From a virus, in IMG/VR virus record IMGVR_UViG_3300010885_029427, positions 1 through 31,040 of that record: 31,040 nucleotides of DNA; one strand, written 5' to 3'. The translations under genes and the position numbers were made by a program. Under the pieces are notes generated by a model. That model worked only from the letters and a program-made list of their open reading frames with translations. It made no database searches and was not told the origin of the DNA. This document shows positions 1 through 7,828 of the stretch, piece after piece (the first letter of the stretch is position 1; each line of letters starts with the position of its first letter).

Positions 1-79
1 CGGTAGTCGCGGCTGACGCTGCAAGCGGAATGCAGACAGCCACCAAGGCTGGGAGGGATACAAGGGTGGCGAGCTTCAT
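1..79 (-). CDS. Secreted protein, N-terminus only (cut by window edge)
   Basis: The minus strand from 79 reads MKLATLVSLPALVAVCIP followed by LAASAATT. That is a lysine near the start, a hydrophobic core and an ASA-A signal-peptidase site. It is a plausible secretory signal peptide, and the gene continues beyond the left edge. It lies 97 bases after the stop of the 610-aa head-associated protein, so it is probably the next gene of the late operon. A GGGAGG/CCTCCC hairpin lies in the gap. The mature protein is not in the window and its function cannot be told. Confidence 0.55.
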   Translation of the reverse strand, partial: MKLATLVSLPALVAVCIPLAASAATT

Positions 80-111
80 GAGGACGCAAGCGATGCGCTC
101 AGGCTATCTGC

Positions 112-126
112 GGGAGGTAGCCTCCC
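112..126 (-). other. Short perfect hairpin between head gene and secreted-protein gene
   Basis: GGGAGG and CCTCCC arms are separated by three bases. No T run follows on the minus strand, so this is not a classic intrinsic terminator. One arm contains GGAGG, a Shine-Dalgarno-like string about 35-45 bases before the ATG at 79, so the hairpin could hide or present a ribosome site. That role is speculative. Confidence 0.3.
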
Positions 127-176
127 AGTTACGAAATAGGGTGCAGGCTCGGGGGCAAATACAGCGGGCTTGTGGT

Positions 177-2009
177 CTAGGCCAGGACGCCAGCACCTCC
201 AGTAAGCCCAATACGGGCGATCAAGCTACCAATAGCTTTGGCGTTATACGCTGCAGTGTGCTTATCTGCAAAAGCTTCAGTTCGTCCGGCAGAGGATGCA
301 ACTGACTGCTTGCCGCACTTGTGTACTTGCGGAATATAGCTTTCGCCACAGGGCTTTCCTTTCCCTGTGTCATAACGACTCAAAGTGCCTAAGTATGCTG
401 CCATGTAGATATTAGACGGACGATCTACCTCATCTCCCCTCCGAGACGCTCTCGGGGATGGCGCGGTATCACCGATACTAAGCCTGGTGTAACCCTGCTG
501 CCTAAGGTAATCGCGAGCGACATTAACACCGCTCATCGGATAACCTGCCATGTCTTCGGCAGCTGCCTGTATCACCCGTGCGGACGGAGTAGATACGCGG
601 TTACCCATGACACTGGTGTCATAGCTGTACCGCTGGATAAACTCTGCATGACTAGGGCCTGCGATAGGGACATCACGCAATGCACCGGGCAGGCGCGTAT
701 GTAATACTTGCGCGTGAACAATGTTGACATGTTCGATTAGGTTACGCTGCTCAGGGCGAACCCGGTCACCGGGAAATACTGCGGCGTAATCCGCTAGCGC
801 ACGGAAATGGGAGTTGAACTGAGTTCGCGTATCGCTAAACACCCGAGCCGCGTCATTAGTGAAGTCGTGACCATCGGGTTTGTTGATCAGTTGGCGAAGC
901 TGTTCTCTTACCTGATTCTGAAACTGAACCGGGGCTCCGGCAAAGTCGCGGCGTACGGTTTGCTCAATATATTGAGAACGAGCCTCATTCCGCCTACGCG
1001 GGCCGTCTCTGCCTGTAGCGTTGATATTGAATCCTTGGTTCATCGCATCCCGTTTCAATGCTTGGGATTGATTCGCCAAGGTTCCTGCCATGTGTCTTCT
1101 AAGAAACGCGACGTCATTAGCTAGACTACCTGTGCGTGTCCCTGCAAGGCCGTGTTGTTGGGAGAGGAAGCTATACGTAGCATCATCGACAAACACGCTG
1201 CGACCGTCGACAGTAGTGTTCAAAACCGCTTCACGACTATTACGTTTCCAGTCGTCGAAGGACTGTCCTTCTCTTGCGGCTGCTTCCGCTGTTCTGTTAA
1301 GAGAGGCTAGAACATTGTTCCGCCCATTATGTCCGAGACCGCCGTTGCGGACGGTCTCGGGGACATCTGCCATCCGCTGGGTGAGAGCATCGGGCCCCCT
1401 GTTTTCCAGGTTGGAGACTCGATAGGCGACATGCATCCCTGCGCTTTGGGCTTGGGTTCGTTGCTGAGCACGAATGCCCCCGAGACCGGGGATCCGATCC
1501 ATGACTGCGGAGACACCGGCACGGACGGAATCGTCGAGCTGGCGGCCGGGACCACTGGCATAAGCAGGCCAGCCTCGCTTCATCACGTTGTGGAGGGCAA
1601 AGCCTCCGGTGACCAGAGCGAGCCCGATGGTGAGGTTGCGGGTGTTCTTGTCGAGTGATTCGCGGACTTTCTTTTTCTTCTCAACATCGCCGGGGATAGC
1701 TTTGACAATTCCGCGCTTGATGGCGCGGGTGCCGCCTTCCACTTCGGAAACATTGCCGGTAACTACGCCCTTGACAACACGCTTTGTGCCGCGCTGGATG
1801 TTGGCAGCACCGCTTAGTGGGTCGAAGTTTGAAGCGCGTTGGTGACTGTCATGACCTTCACCTTTAATCCGGCAGTCCCAATCTGCCGGAATACAGCGTC
1901 TACCGCACTGCTTGTTAGGTGGTTTACATTTAATTGTGCCTGAAGTCTTCCGCCTCGCATCAAGCCGCGTCTGGATAGCAAGAAAAGTCGCAGCGCGGGT
2001 ATTGGTCAC
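177..2009 (-). CDS. Head-associated structural protein with cysteine motifs at both ends
   Basis: This 610-aa protein follows the portal gene with a GTGA overlap and starts at GTG 2009. Its place suggests a head-completion or minor capsid role. Near the N-terminus it has a cluster KCKPPNKQCGRRCIPADWDC (residues about 28-47). Near the C-terminus a related string, KPCGESYIPQVHKCGK, appears (about 555-570). Such C-G-x-x-(C/Y)-I-P-x-C motifs recur in phage head proteins and may form disulphides or bind metal. A hydrophobic stretch lies around residues 127-142 (LTIGLALVTGGFAL) and the C-terminus is Gly/Ala-rich. The middle is Arg/Asn/Gln-rich without a domain I recognise. No MuF-like motif was clear to me. 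The gene is real by length and context; the function is inferred from synteny. Confidence 0.75.
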   Translation of the reverse strand: MTNTRAATFLAIQTRLDARRKTSGTIKCKPPNKQCGRRCIPADWDCRIKGEGHDSHQRASNFDPLSGAANIQRGTKRVVKGVVTGNVSEVEGGTRAIKRGIVKAIPGDVEKKKKVRESLDKNTRNLTIGLALVTGGFALHNVMKRGWPAYASGPGRQLDDSVRAGVSAVMDRIPGLGGIRAQQRTQAQSAGMHVAYRVSNLENRGPDALTQRMADVPETVRNGGLGHNGRNNVLASLNRTAEAAAREGQSFDDWKRNSREAVLNTTVDGRSVFVDDATYSFLSQQHGLAGTRTGSLANDVAFLRRHMAGTLANQSQALKRDAMNQGFNINATGRDGPRRRNEARSQYIEQTVRRDFAGAPVQFQNQVREQLRQLINKPDGHDFTNDAARVFSDTRTQFNSHFRALADYAAVFPGDRVRPEQRNLIEHVNIVHAQVLHTRLPGALRDVPIAGPSHAEFIQRYSYDTSVMGNRVSTPSARVIQAAAEDMAGYPMSGVNVARDYLRQQGYTRLSIGDTAPSPRASRRGDEVDRPSNIYMAAYLGTLSRYDTGKGKPCGESYIPQVHKCGKQSVASSAGRTEAFADKHTAAYNAKAIGSLIARIGLTGGAGVLA

Positions 2010-3964
2010 TTCTCGTCCTCGGGGGCTGGGCTCATCGTGAATACAGTCTGCTCGGGCAGGAAAGCAGTCAGCCCCTTCCGCGCCGCCCGGAGCGAAGCGA
2101 AGCCGGTGACCAGCGGACCAGGGACGATCACCTCGTCGAGCTTGATCGTGGTGCGGAAGGCGGCGTACCGGCGCGAGCGGCTGGGCCCGATCAGCACCAG
2201 GCGGGAGAGATCGGGGCTGCCATGGGCGTCCACGCGAGACTCATCGCTCACCCTGCGGCCCATGCTCATGCCGTCGATGTGCTTGAGGACGTTGATGTTG
2301 AGGTCGAGGGCCTCGTAGCTGTCGGTCTTGGGTGCGGCCTTGGGTTTGGGCTTCGGCTTGGCGGCGGGCTCCTCCTGTGGTTGAGACGCTTGCGACTCAG
2401 GTTGAGACCCGCCAGGGGCTTCGCCGGATTGATCCACAGGAGGCAGGATCCCGCCTTGATCCGCAGGAGCTGCGTTCGGATCGGGCTCGGGGGGAATCGG
2501 CTCACCATCCGGCCCCAAGCCTTGCGCCTGGAACGACTGCGCCTGCAGTTGATTCATATTGTTCTCAAACTCCGTGTCCTGCTGCATCTCCAACTGTGCT
2601 GATACATTTTTATCCAGCACGGTTTCGATGCTGTAATTGGTCGAGCCGAAGCGGTTGTTGCGGATCTCGACGGGCTTAAGTACCCCGATGGTGACGTAAA
2701 TCTGGTCGACAGAAGCTTGTGATGCGCGAAGCGCGGTCTTCTCCGTGTCCGTTTCGGTGAACACCGAGGGGAAGTGAACCTCCCAGGAATCCGGCACCTT
2801 GCCCCGCATTGGGCTCTCTTTCGCCAACATCAGCATGGTGAAGAGGTCCGAGACGGGCTCCTGGCAGTAGACGGTTTGCCAATCTTCGACAAGGGACGCC
2901 CAGACACGTTCTTCAAACCGACCTTCTTTCCCGAGGCCACCGGGGCTGGTGCCCATCAGGATCGAGGCGGGCCAGCCCGTCGTGGCCTGCATGTATTCCG
3001 CAAACGGGGCGGTGGCCTGAGCCATGTTGCCGAGGGCTCTTTCGGAAAAGCCGATTTCCTCGTCTTTATCGAGGATCATCCCGCCGTAGGTGGAGCGGGC
3101 CAGGTTGTTGACCTCCATCCGCTTCATGATCGCAGCGGAGTTCCCGGCTTTGACCATGTTCATCAAGCCGGGGATCTTGTGCCAGAAGACGGAGGCGTCC
3201 GTGATGCTTGATTCCAGGCCACGCACTGCGGATTCGTAGGTCTTCCAGGCTTCCCAAACCGCCTGGAGGGGGGCTTGGCCCCAGCCGCTCTGCTGTTGGC
3301 GCTGCCGCCAGGGGAGATAAAGCCCGTCGAACCGGATCACACGGGTGTGGTGGATCGTGATGTTCGTCGTGTTGTTGATCTGTTCAGGATCGAGCTTCTG
3401 ATTGGTCGTGATGCGGTACGCATTTGGCTTGGACTGATCCATGACGGACATGTCCATCGGGAAGATTTCGTGCCGGGAGAGGGGGCAGAGCCCGCGAATG
3501 CCACGAATGTGGGCGACGTTGACAGGTTCGGACGGGTCTTCGACACCGTCGTCGATGAGCATGACGATGGCAGCCCCGCCGTAGAGACGCTGGAGGCGGA
3601 TCGCTTCTGCATAGGCGCGGTAGAAGGAGACTTGCTTGAGGTACGCCTCAAAGTCTTTGATCTGATCGACTTCGTCGGAAGACTTATCTCCTCCCAATGT
3701 GATCGTCGGTCTGTGCTTCAGCACAGCATCCGCGATTGCGTCGACGTAGCGCCGAGGGAGTCCTACTGAGTAGAGGGCTTCAAGCTCCGGGTGGGAGAGC
3801 ATGAAGGAGAAGCTGGGGCGGGTGTGTTGGGTCTTATCTCGACCGTAAACACCCATGCCGGTTAAGCCATTGACAAGGGCACCGTCAATACGCGCAAACT
3901 CTTCATCGCTGCGGTATTCAGCCGAGGAGGAGTTATCGGTAGTTTCGGAAGATGCTGTTGTCAC
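2006..3964 (-). CDS. Phage portal protein (DUF1073 / Acb1-like N-terminal family) with C-terminal extension
   Basis: At 652 aa this matches the DUF1073 class of portal proteins. The portal is the dodecameric ring at one head vertex through which DNA enters and leaves. Residues about 30-450 carry family-like strings such as GLPRRYVDAIADAVLK, RLQRLYGGAAIVMLIDDG, TRVIRFDGLYLP and a GMILD...EEIGF segment, followed by the TGWPASILMGTSPGGLG motif. A Gln/Pro/Ala/Lys-rich linker (about 475-560) leads to a compact C-terminal piece of about 90 residues (LNINVLKHIDGMSMGRRV to the end) that is not part of the core fold I know. The start is GTG with an AGGA upstream. The 20-bp repeat array separates it from TerL. 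The name 'Acb1-like' refers to family ancestry; I see no evidence for cyclic-nucleotide hydrolysis here. Confidence 0.88.
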   Translation of the reverse strand: MTTASSETTDNSSSAEYRSDEEFARIDGALVNGLTGMGVYGRDKTQHTRPSFSFMLSHPELEALYSVGLPRRYVDAIADAVLKHRPTITLGGDKSSDEVDQIKDFEAYLKQVSFYRAYAEAIRLQRLYGGAAIVMLIDDGVEDPSEPVNVAHIRGIRGLCPLSRHEIFPMDMSVMDQSKPNAYRITTNQKLDPEQINNTTNITIHHTRVIRFDGLYLPWRQRQQQSGWGQAPLQAVWEAWKTYESAVRGLESSITDASVFWHKIPGLMNMVKAGNSAAIMKRMEVNNLARSTYGGMILDKDEEIGFSERALGNMAQATAPFAEYMQATTGWPASILMGTSPGGLGKEGRFEERVWASLVEDWQTVYCQEPVSDLFTMLMLAKESPMRGKVPDSWEVHFPSVFTETDTEKTALRASQASVDQIYVTIGVLKPVEIRNNRFGSTNYSIETVLDKNVSAQLEMQQDTEFENNMNQLQAQSFQAQGLGPDGEPIPPEPDPNAAPADQGGILPPVDQSGEAPGGSQPESQASQPQEEPAAKPKPKPKAAPKTDSYEALDLNINVLKHIDGMSMGRRVSDESRVDAHGSPDLSRLVLIGPSRSRRYAAFRTTIKLDEVIVPGPLVTGFASLRAARKGLTAFLPEQTVFTMSPAPEDEK

Positions 3965-4010
3965 GCCGGTTCCTGCGTGTGCTCAGTGTAGCTTCGCTCT
4001 CGGGGGAGTT

Positions 4011-4151
4011 ACGACTTTCCAGGGTTCGTCCCGACTTTCCAGGGTTCGTTCCGATAAACCAGGGGTCGATTTCCCGACTTTCCAGGGTTCGTTCCGATAA
4101 ACCAGGGTTCGTCCCGACATTCCAGGGTTCGTCCCTACATTCCAGGGTTTT
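4011..4151 (-). repeat. Seven-copy tandem repeat of about 20 bp between TerL and portal
   Basis: On the minus strand seven units follow the pattern ACCCTGGAAAGTCGGGACGA, with variants ACCCTGGTTTATCGGAACGA and AACCCTGGAATGTAGGGACG. The period is 20-22 bp, about two helical turns, and CCCTGG is invariant. The array fills the 209-base gap between the TerL stop and the portal start. It could be a cluster of protein-binding sites (packaging, origin or operator). Two overlapping short frames can be read through it but look like repeat artefacts. A minus-strand CCCCCGAG octamer sits at its downstream edge (3999-4006). Confidence 0.9.
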
Positions 4152-4173
4152 GGGAGAATCGAGGGTGAAGCTT

Positions 4174-5670
4174 TCAAGCTGCGCGGAGGAAGCCAATGAG
4201 ATCGACAGAACCGGGGGCCGCCATGGCTGCCAGTGCCAGGGCTATGACCGTGTCATCGTGGGCGGATCCTCCAGCGTTGCGCTTCCCCTTGTCGTCGCGG
4301 CGGAACGCTCGATGCTCGTCCGCGATGATCCCGTCAGGGAAGATCAGGTCATTGTCCTCCATCATGTACAGAGTTCTGTCTGTGATGGCGTTCTTTATTG
4401 GGTCGGACATGTAGACAAGTTCGATCTTGGTGCCTGAGGATTGGAGAGCCAGTGCTTCTGCGATGATTACCCCCATTGAGTTCTTTTCTACAATTACTTC
4501 TGATGGGAGGAAGTTGTCGATTAAGTCTTTGACTTTCTGCAGGCTATAAGGCGAGGAGCGATTGTTCTCGCGGTACATGGCCGCTACGCGGTTCGGTTTT
4601 GAGGTGATGTCTAGGACTACTGCGGTGAAGTAGTCGTCGCCGCCGCCGTTGGGGTCGACGCCCATGGAGTAGACGCGGTTGGCCATCCCACATTCTGAGA
4701 AGGCGCCTTTGGCGCAGGTTTTGACCAGGCTGCTGGGGTATATCGCCGATGCTGTCGAGCCAAACTTCAGCTCAAACTCAGCATCCCACTGGTTCTTAGT
4801 GAGCTTCTCTTGCTTGCGGTAGTTCTCCGCCCAATCCGGGTCTGCCCCGTATTGAGGGTGCATGGAGTAATGGAGTGCGACTCGCGCCCAGCCGTCCTCT
4901 CTGCCGACTTCGTCGAGCATGGCCTGGAGACCGACGAAGTCGCGCCTTTCGACGTAGTCGTACCAGTCAGAAGGGAGACCAGTTGTCCATTTTTCCCCGA
5001 ACCAGTTCGACTCCATGTCTGGAGTGGAGACGACGATCACCTTCCCGGCCCTGCCGAGCTTCATGAGAGAGGGGTTTGCGCCCTGGTAGATGTCGGCTAC
5101 CCCCTCGATGAAGGCCGCTTCGTCGAGGAAGAGGACGGAACAGGCGGGGATACCACGACCACCCCGGCCTGTTGCGGGGAGGAAGTGGAGAGTTCCTCGG
5201 CCCCGCCAGGAGAGGCGTGTGTCGCTGTTGGAAAGCCAGGTGAGGGATTCGTTTTTGAGAGATTCGACCATGAAGCGGACACGCTTCGCCAGTTCCTGGG
5301 AATCTTTCTGGGTTTTTGAGATGATTACGGCTGTGAAGCCGGGTTCGGTTAATGCCCTATTGGCTAGATAGTTACAGATGACCTCGGATATACCAATCTG
5401 CCGGGATTTGAGGACTTGGATCCGCCGTGCTCGGTGAAGGATCTTGACGAAGTCCTTCTGGAATTGATATGGGTTGAACGGCTGAACAGCCGCACCCTCA
5501 TCGTCACCAGTTTGGATCCATGTGAGCGGCGCGAAGTCCTGCCAATTTTCGACTGAGGGGAGCGATGTCACCAGCTTTGCGCTGGCGTGAAGCATCGCTG
5601 CAGCTTCCCTCAGCTCGGTTTCTTTTTCAAGCCGTGCCAGTCGAGTACGAAGTGAAGAGCCGTATTTCAC
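4174..5670 (-). CDS. terL: Terminase large subunit (packaging ATPase and nuclease)
   Basis: This 498-aa protein is a typical TerL, which translocates DNA into the prohead and cuts concatemers. The ATPase half has a Walker-A-like KSRQIGIS (residues 88-95), Walker B and catalytic acid in VLFLDEAAF (179-187), and the coupling motif VIVVSTPD (201-208). The nuclease half shows GVDPNGGGDDY (327-337), IVEKNS (383-388) and the final metal-binding AHDD (460-463). All key residues are present and the length is normal. The GTG start overlaps the TerS stop as TAGTG. The repeat array follows the gene, then the portal. Confidence 0.95.
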   Translation of the reverse strand: MKYGSSLRTRLARLEKETELREAAAMLHASAKLVTSLPSVENWQDFAPLTWIQTGDDEGAAVQPFNPYQFQKDFVKILHRARRIQVLKSRQIGISEVICNYLANRALTEPGFTAVIISKTQKDSQELAKRVRFMVESLKNESLTWLSNSDTRLSWRGRGTLHFLPATGRGGRGIPACSVLFLDEAAFIEGVADIYQGANPSLMKLGRAGKVIVVSTPDMESNWFGEKWTTGLPSDWYDYVERRDFVGLQAMLDEVGREDGWARVALHYSMHPQYGADPDWAENYRKQEKLTKNQWDAEFELKFGSTASAIYPSSLVKTCAKGAFSECGMANRVYSMGVDPNGGGDDYFTAVVLDITSKPNRVAAMYRENNRSSPYSLQKVKDLIDNFLPSEVIVEKNSMGVIIAEALALQSSGTKIELVYMSDPIKNAITDRTLYMMEDNDLIFPDGIIADEHRAFRRDDKGKRNAGGSAHDDTVIALALAAMAAPGSVDLIGFLRAA

Positions 5671-6149
5671 TAGATGTCAACTACTCTATACGTCGCCTCA
5701 TCTTCCGCAGCTTCTAGTTGATGAAAGTCCGCAGCAGCAGCGTTTGTTGTGGCCCCTGAAAGGAGCATTAGCCTCCGCTCCAAGCGGGCGATAGTGACTT
5801 CCATCTCCCTCTGCTCTTGGTAGGCATTGGCAGAGTCCATGATCACCTTCGCGGCCCGAATCCGATCAGCGTCTTCGGATGTCGAGCTGTTCATAATGCC
5901 TTGGAGGACTTGAAGGCACTCAGGGACAAGACCTACACCTTGAGTGCCTGTCATGTCCGTCCGCTCTTGGAGCTTTCGGTTGACGACGGACATGAACTGG
6001 GGAGTGTGTCTCCAGCTCCATAGGGTTTTGTTGGTCACTCCCGCCGCCTTGGCAGCGTCTGTCATCGTCTTCCCTGCGACGATGGCATCAGCCGCTATGA
6101 CCTGTTTGACGGTTAGGCCGTCTGCGTTGACTGGATTCTGGGCGACCAC
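5670..6149 (-). CDS. terS: Terminase small subunit
   Basis: This 159-aa protein has an N-terminal helix-turn-helix (VKQVIAADAIVAGKTMTDAAKAAGVTNKTLW in spirit, residues 14-46; key strings MTDAAKAAGV and KTLWSWRHTP). That is the DNA-recognition domain of phage small terminases. A helical oligomerisation region follows, with RIRAAKVIMDSANAYQEQRE. It recognises the packaging site and recruits TerL, which is encoded directly downstream with overlapping stop and start. The annotated start is GTG at 6149; upstream pairing to the ribosome is weak. The acidic C-terminus (LEAAEDEATY) is a likely TerL contact, by analogy. Confidence 0.85.
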   Translation of the reverse strand: MVAQNPVNADGLTVKQVIAADAIVAGKTMTDAAKAAGVTNKTLWSWRHTPQFMSVVNRKLQERTDMTGTQGVGLVPECLQVLQGIMNSSTSEDADRIRAAKVIMDSANAYQEQREMEVTIARLERRLMLLSGATTNAAAADFHQLEAAEDEATYRVVDI

Positions 6150-6187
6150 TTCTGGAAAGGTTGGGGCGCGTTGTGACTGGGATAAGT

Positions 6188-6334
6188 CTACCTGAGATTA
6201 CCTGTTTCTGAACAGGACAGGGGCAGCCGCGATAGTCGGTCCAGCTCAGAGGTGAACTTCCAGAGGGAGCGATGGTCGTATGTCTTGAGGTCATTGGCGG
6301 CCAGCCTGTGCCCTGCGGTCACCACAACCTGCAA
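6188..6334 (-). CDS. Possible 48-aa small protein before terS
   Basis: The 193 bases between the 140-aa gene (stop 6343) and terS hold an open frame starting at TTG 6334. It reads MQVVVTAGHRLAANDLKTYD and ends SCSETGNLR. A GGAG lies just upstream, at the end of the previous gene. The composition looks protein-like, but the start is non-ATG. A second frame (ATG 6294, running into terS) competes for the same DNA. I recognise no family. Confidence 0.3.
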   Translation of the reverse strand: MQVVVTAGHRLAANDLKTYDHRSLWKFTSELDRLSRLPLSCSETGNLR

Positions 6335-6342
6335 AATGGCCG

Positions 6343-6765
6343 CTACTCCTGCGTGGGTTCCGGTTGCGAAGTGTCTGCAGATGGCAGGATTTTGGGATGC
6401 GGATGCGGATGCGGATAGTTGGGCGAGTTCATCCAAGGAGCATATTCCAGCAACATCACATCTGTTGTGTTCGGCCTGATGCGATCCGTCATTATTTTGA
6501 TAAGCGCCTCCAGGAGTTCGATCACGCATAGTTCTGGGTCGGGGTAGGATTTTTCGACGTAGTTCATGTCGATACGAACCGTCATCCCAGTGGGTTTGTA
6601 TATGGGATGGTTGTGACTTACTTCAAACCGTAGGAGGTAGTTGTATGTGTCAGGGCGGGAGAAGGTCAGATGGACTAGGGGGAAGTTCTGCTTGACCTCA
6701 TAGGACACCCGGAAAGGAAGGAAGTGGGGAAGGTCAGTCATGCTCCAGTTTGGCGCGGGGGTCAT
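6343..6765 (-). CDS. Hypothetical phage protein with His-Pro repeat tail
   Basis: This 140-aa protein starts with an ATGA overlap to the upstream 169-aa gene, which supports translational coupling. Its body has alternating hydrophobic/polar strands (FPLVHLTFSRPDTYNYLLRF, MTVRIDMNYVEKSYPD). The C-terminal part has a run of alternating His and Pro (PHPHPHP) encoded by a perfect hexanucleotide tandem repeat at 6395-6416, which is prone to slippage. I do not recognise the family. It sits at the junction between the metabolic genes and packaging genes. Confidence 0.65.
   Translation of the reverse strand: MTPAPNWSMTDLPHFLPFRVSYEVKQNFPLVHLTFSRPDTYNYLLRFEVSHNHPIYKPTGMTVRIDMNYVEKSYPDPELCVIELLEALIKIMTDRIRPNTTDVMLLEYAPWMNSPNYPHPHPHPKILPSADTSQPEPTQE
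6395..6416. repeat. GGATGC hexanucleotide tandem repeat
   Basis: Three full GGATGC units plus GGAT occur in tandem inside the 140-aa gene and encode alternating Pro and His. Copy number could vary by replication slippage without shifting the frame. Confidence 0.85.
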
Positions 6766-7271
6766 GGGGCGGTCTCATCCTGGGTCTCATGAGTCTCACC
6801 CGTAGAGGAGAAGATCCGGCGGGCCGCCTTGATGACGATGGCCATGTCGACCTCGGGGTAGGCCCAGCGATTGCAGTCCGCCAGCAGGTCTTCCATACCT
6901 CCCAGCCCACTTCGGGGATGGATGGGCAGGATCATGAGCAGTTCATCGCCTGTCTTGATCTTGCCTTGGATGTACTCACGGAGTCGGATGATCAATGTCC
7001 GCATCGTCCCACCGTTGCTAAATCCTCTCCAACTCCCATTGTAGTGTGTGTAAATGTAGCGCTTGCTGTAGCTGTCGTAGAAGCTGATACGGCTTTGCCC
7101 ATCGAAGAGCAGATAGCTGATGGAGCCTTCATGATTGAAGAACTTCCGCCCGTGCGTGGCGATGATGTTGATAAACTCATTGGCTTTCGCCAGTCGTTCG
7201 GCTTTGTCGGGCAGTGCCCGCAGGCGCGGGGTGGGCGATGCCCGGTAATAGCCTTGAGATGGGCTACACAT
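6762..7271 (-). CDS. Hypothetical phage protein (169 aa)
   Basis: The ATG at 7271 overlaps the end of the upstream 82-aa gene by eight bases, and the stop overlaps the next ATG as ATGA. The central part (residues about 25-95) looks like a small mixed alpha/beta domain. It contains FINIIATHGRKFFNHEG, a beta hairpin RISFYDSYSKRYIYTHYNG and a basic loop SWRGFSNGGTMRTLI. Strings of this kind occur in uncharacterised proteins of tailed phages. No catalytic motif is visible, and the function is unknown. Confidence 0.7.
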   Translation of the reverse strand: MCSPSQGYYRASPTPRLRALPDKAERLAKANEFINIIATHGRKFFNHEGSISYLLFDGQSRISFYDSYSKRYIYTHYNGSWRGFSNGGTMRTLIIRLREYIQGKIKTGDELLMILPIHPRSGLGGMEDLLADCNRWAYPEVDMAIVIKAARRIFSSTGETHETQDETAP

Positions 7272-7512
7272 TGGTTTTACCCTTTGGGCTCGGGGTGGGG
7301 GTGTAATAAACGCAGTGGTCTTTAAGCTCTTCCCGGCGGTTTATGTATCCGCCATCCGGCCTCGGGGGATCTCTCATCCCCAACCAGTAAAACGACTGGG
7401 GCAGCTCTGGGATCTTGATCACCTTCTTGCATCTACCGTCGCCACTTGGGTGAAGGCGGCCAGAGGCGGTTCTTTTCCAATCAGCAAAGATGCAGTCATT
7501 ACAGGACTTCAT
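7264..7512 (-). CDS. Small cysteine-rich protein (probable zinc knuckle), 82 aa
   Basis: It starts with CNDCIFADWKR, then has GRCKK and DHCVYY, giving four cysteines (C-x2-C ... C ... C) that could hold one zinc ion. The start shares ATGA with the preceding gene, which also encodes a Cys-rich domain of similar style (CTACRFW ... C ... C). The two may be distant relatives. A role in nucleic-acid or protein binding is inferred only from the cysteine pattern. Confidence 0.65.
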   Translation of the reverse strand: MKSCNDCIFADWKRTASGRLHPSGDGRCKKVIKIPELPQSFYWLGMRDPPRPDGGYINRREELKDHCVYYTPTPSPKGKTNV

Positions 7513-7826
7513 GAGAATTTCCCTCCAGTGGGTTTTGTGCTGCGTCGTTGTTCAAACAAATCACAATCAGCCGCGAAGGTTTTCCCCTCGTAGACAGGAT
7601 CTGGCATGCCTTGCGAACAGGGATCCGATCCGCCCCGCCAGAACCGGCATGCCGTGCAGAACTTGGCTGGGGTTCGTCGGGGCAGCTCGGGGGCGACAGC
7701 TCGGTGGGTGCGGCCCAATCGGATCTGGGAAACGGCCTGCTTGGAAATACCGAAGCGTCGGGCCATACTCTTCAATGATTCGCCACTAATAAGGATTAGG
7801 TGGACGTCAGCGTCGCTCAATCTCAT
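7509..7826 (-). CDS. HTH plus cysteine-rich domain protein (105 aa)
   Basis: The N-terminal part is a small helix-turn-helix (LKSMARRFGISKQAVSQIRLG, residues about 18-38 from ATG 7826). The C-terminal half has CTACRFW, CSQGMPDP and ADCDLF, four cysteines suggesting a zinc-binding finger. I chose ATG 7826 because AAGG precedes it; a TTG two codons earlier would also be open. It follows dCTP deaminase directly. Probably a DNA-binding regulator; the target is unknown. Confidence 0.65.
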   Translation of the reverse strand: MRLSDADVHLILISGESLKSMARRFGISKQAVSQIRLGRTHRAVAPELPRRTPAKFCTACRFWRGGSDPCSQGMPDPVYEGKTFAADCDLFEQRRSTKPTGGKFS

Positions 7827-7828
7827 TG

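Noticed and set aside
4011-4151. A CRISPR array
   Set aside because: The units are contiguous 20-22-bp repeats without spacers, and no cas genes are present.
3933-4196. Short frames reading through the 20-bp repeats
   Set aside because: They only translate the repeat units, differ between phases, and overlap both TerL and portal.
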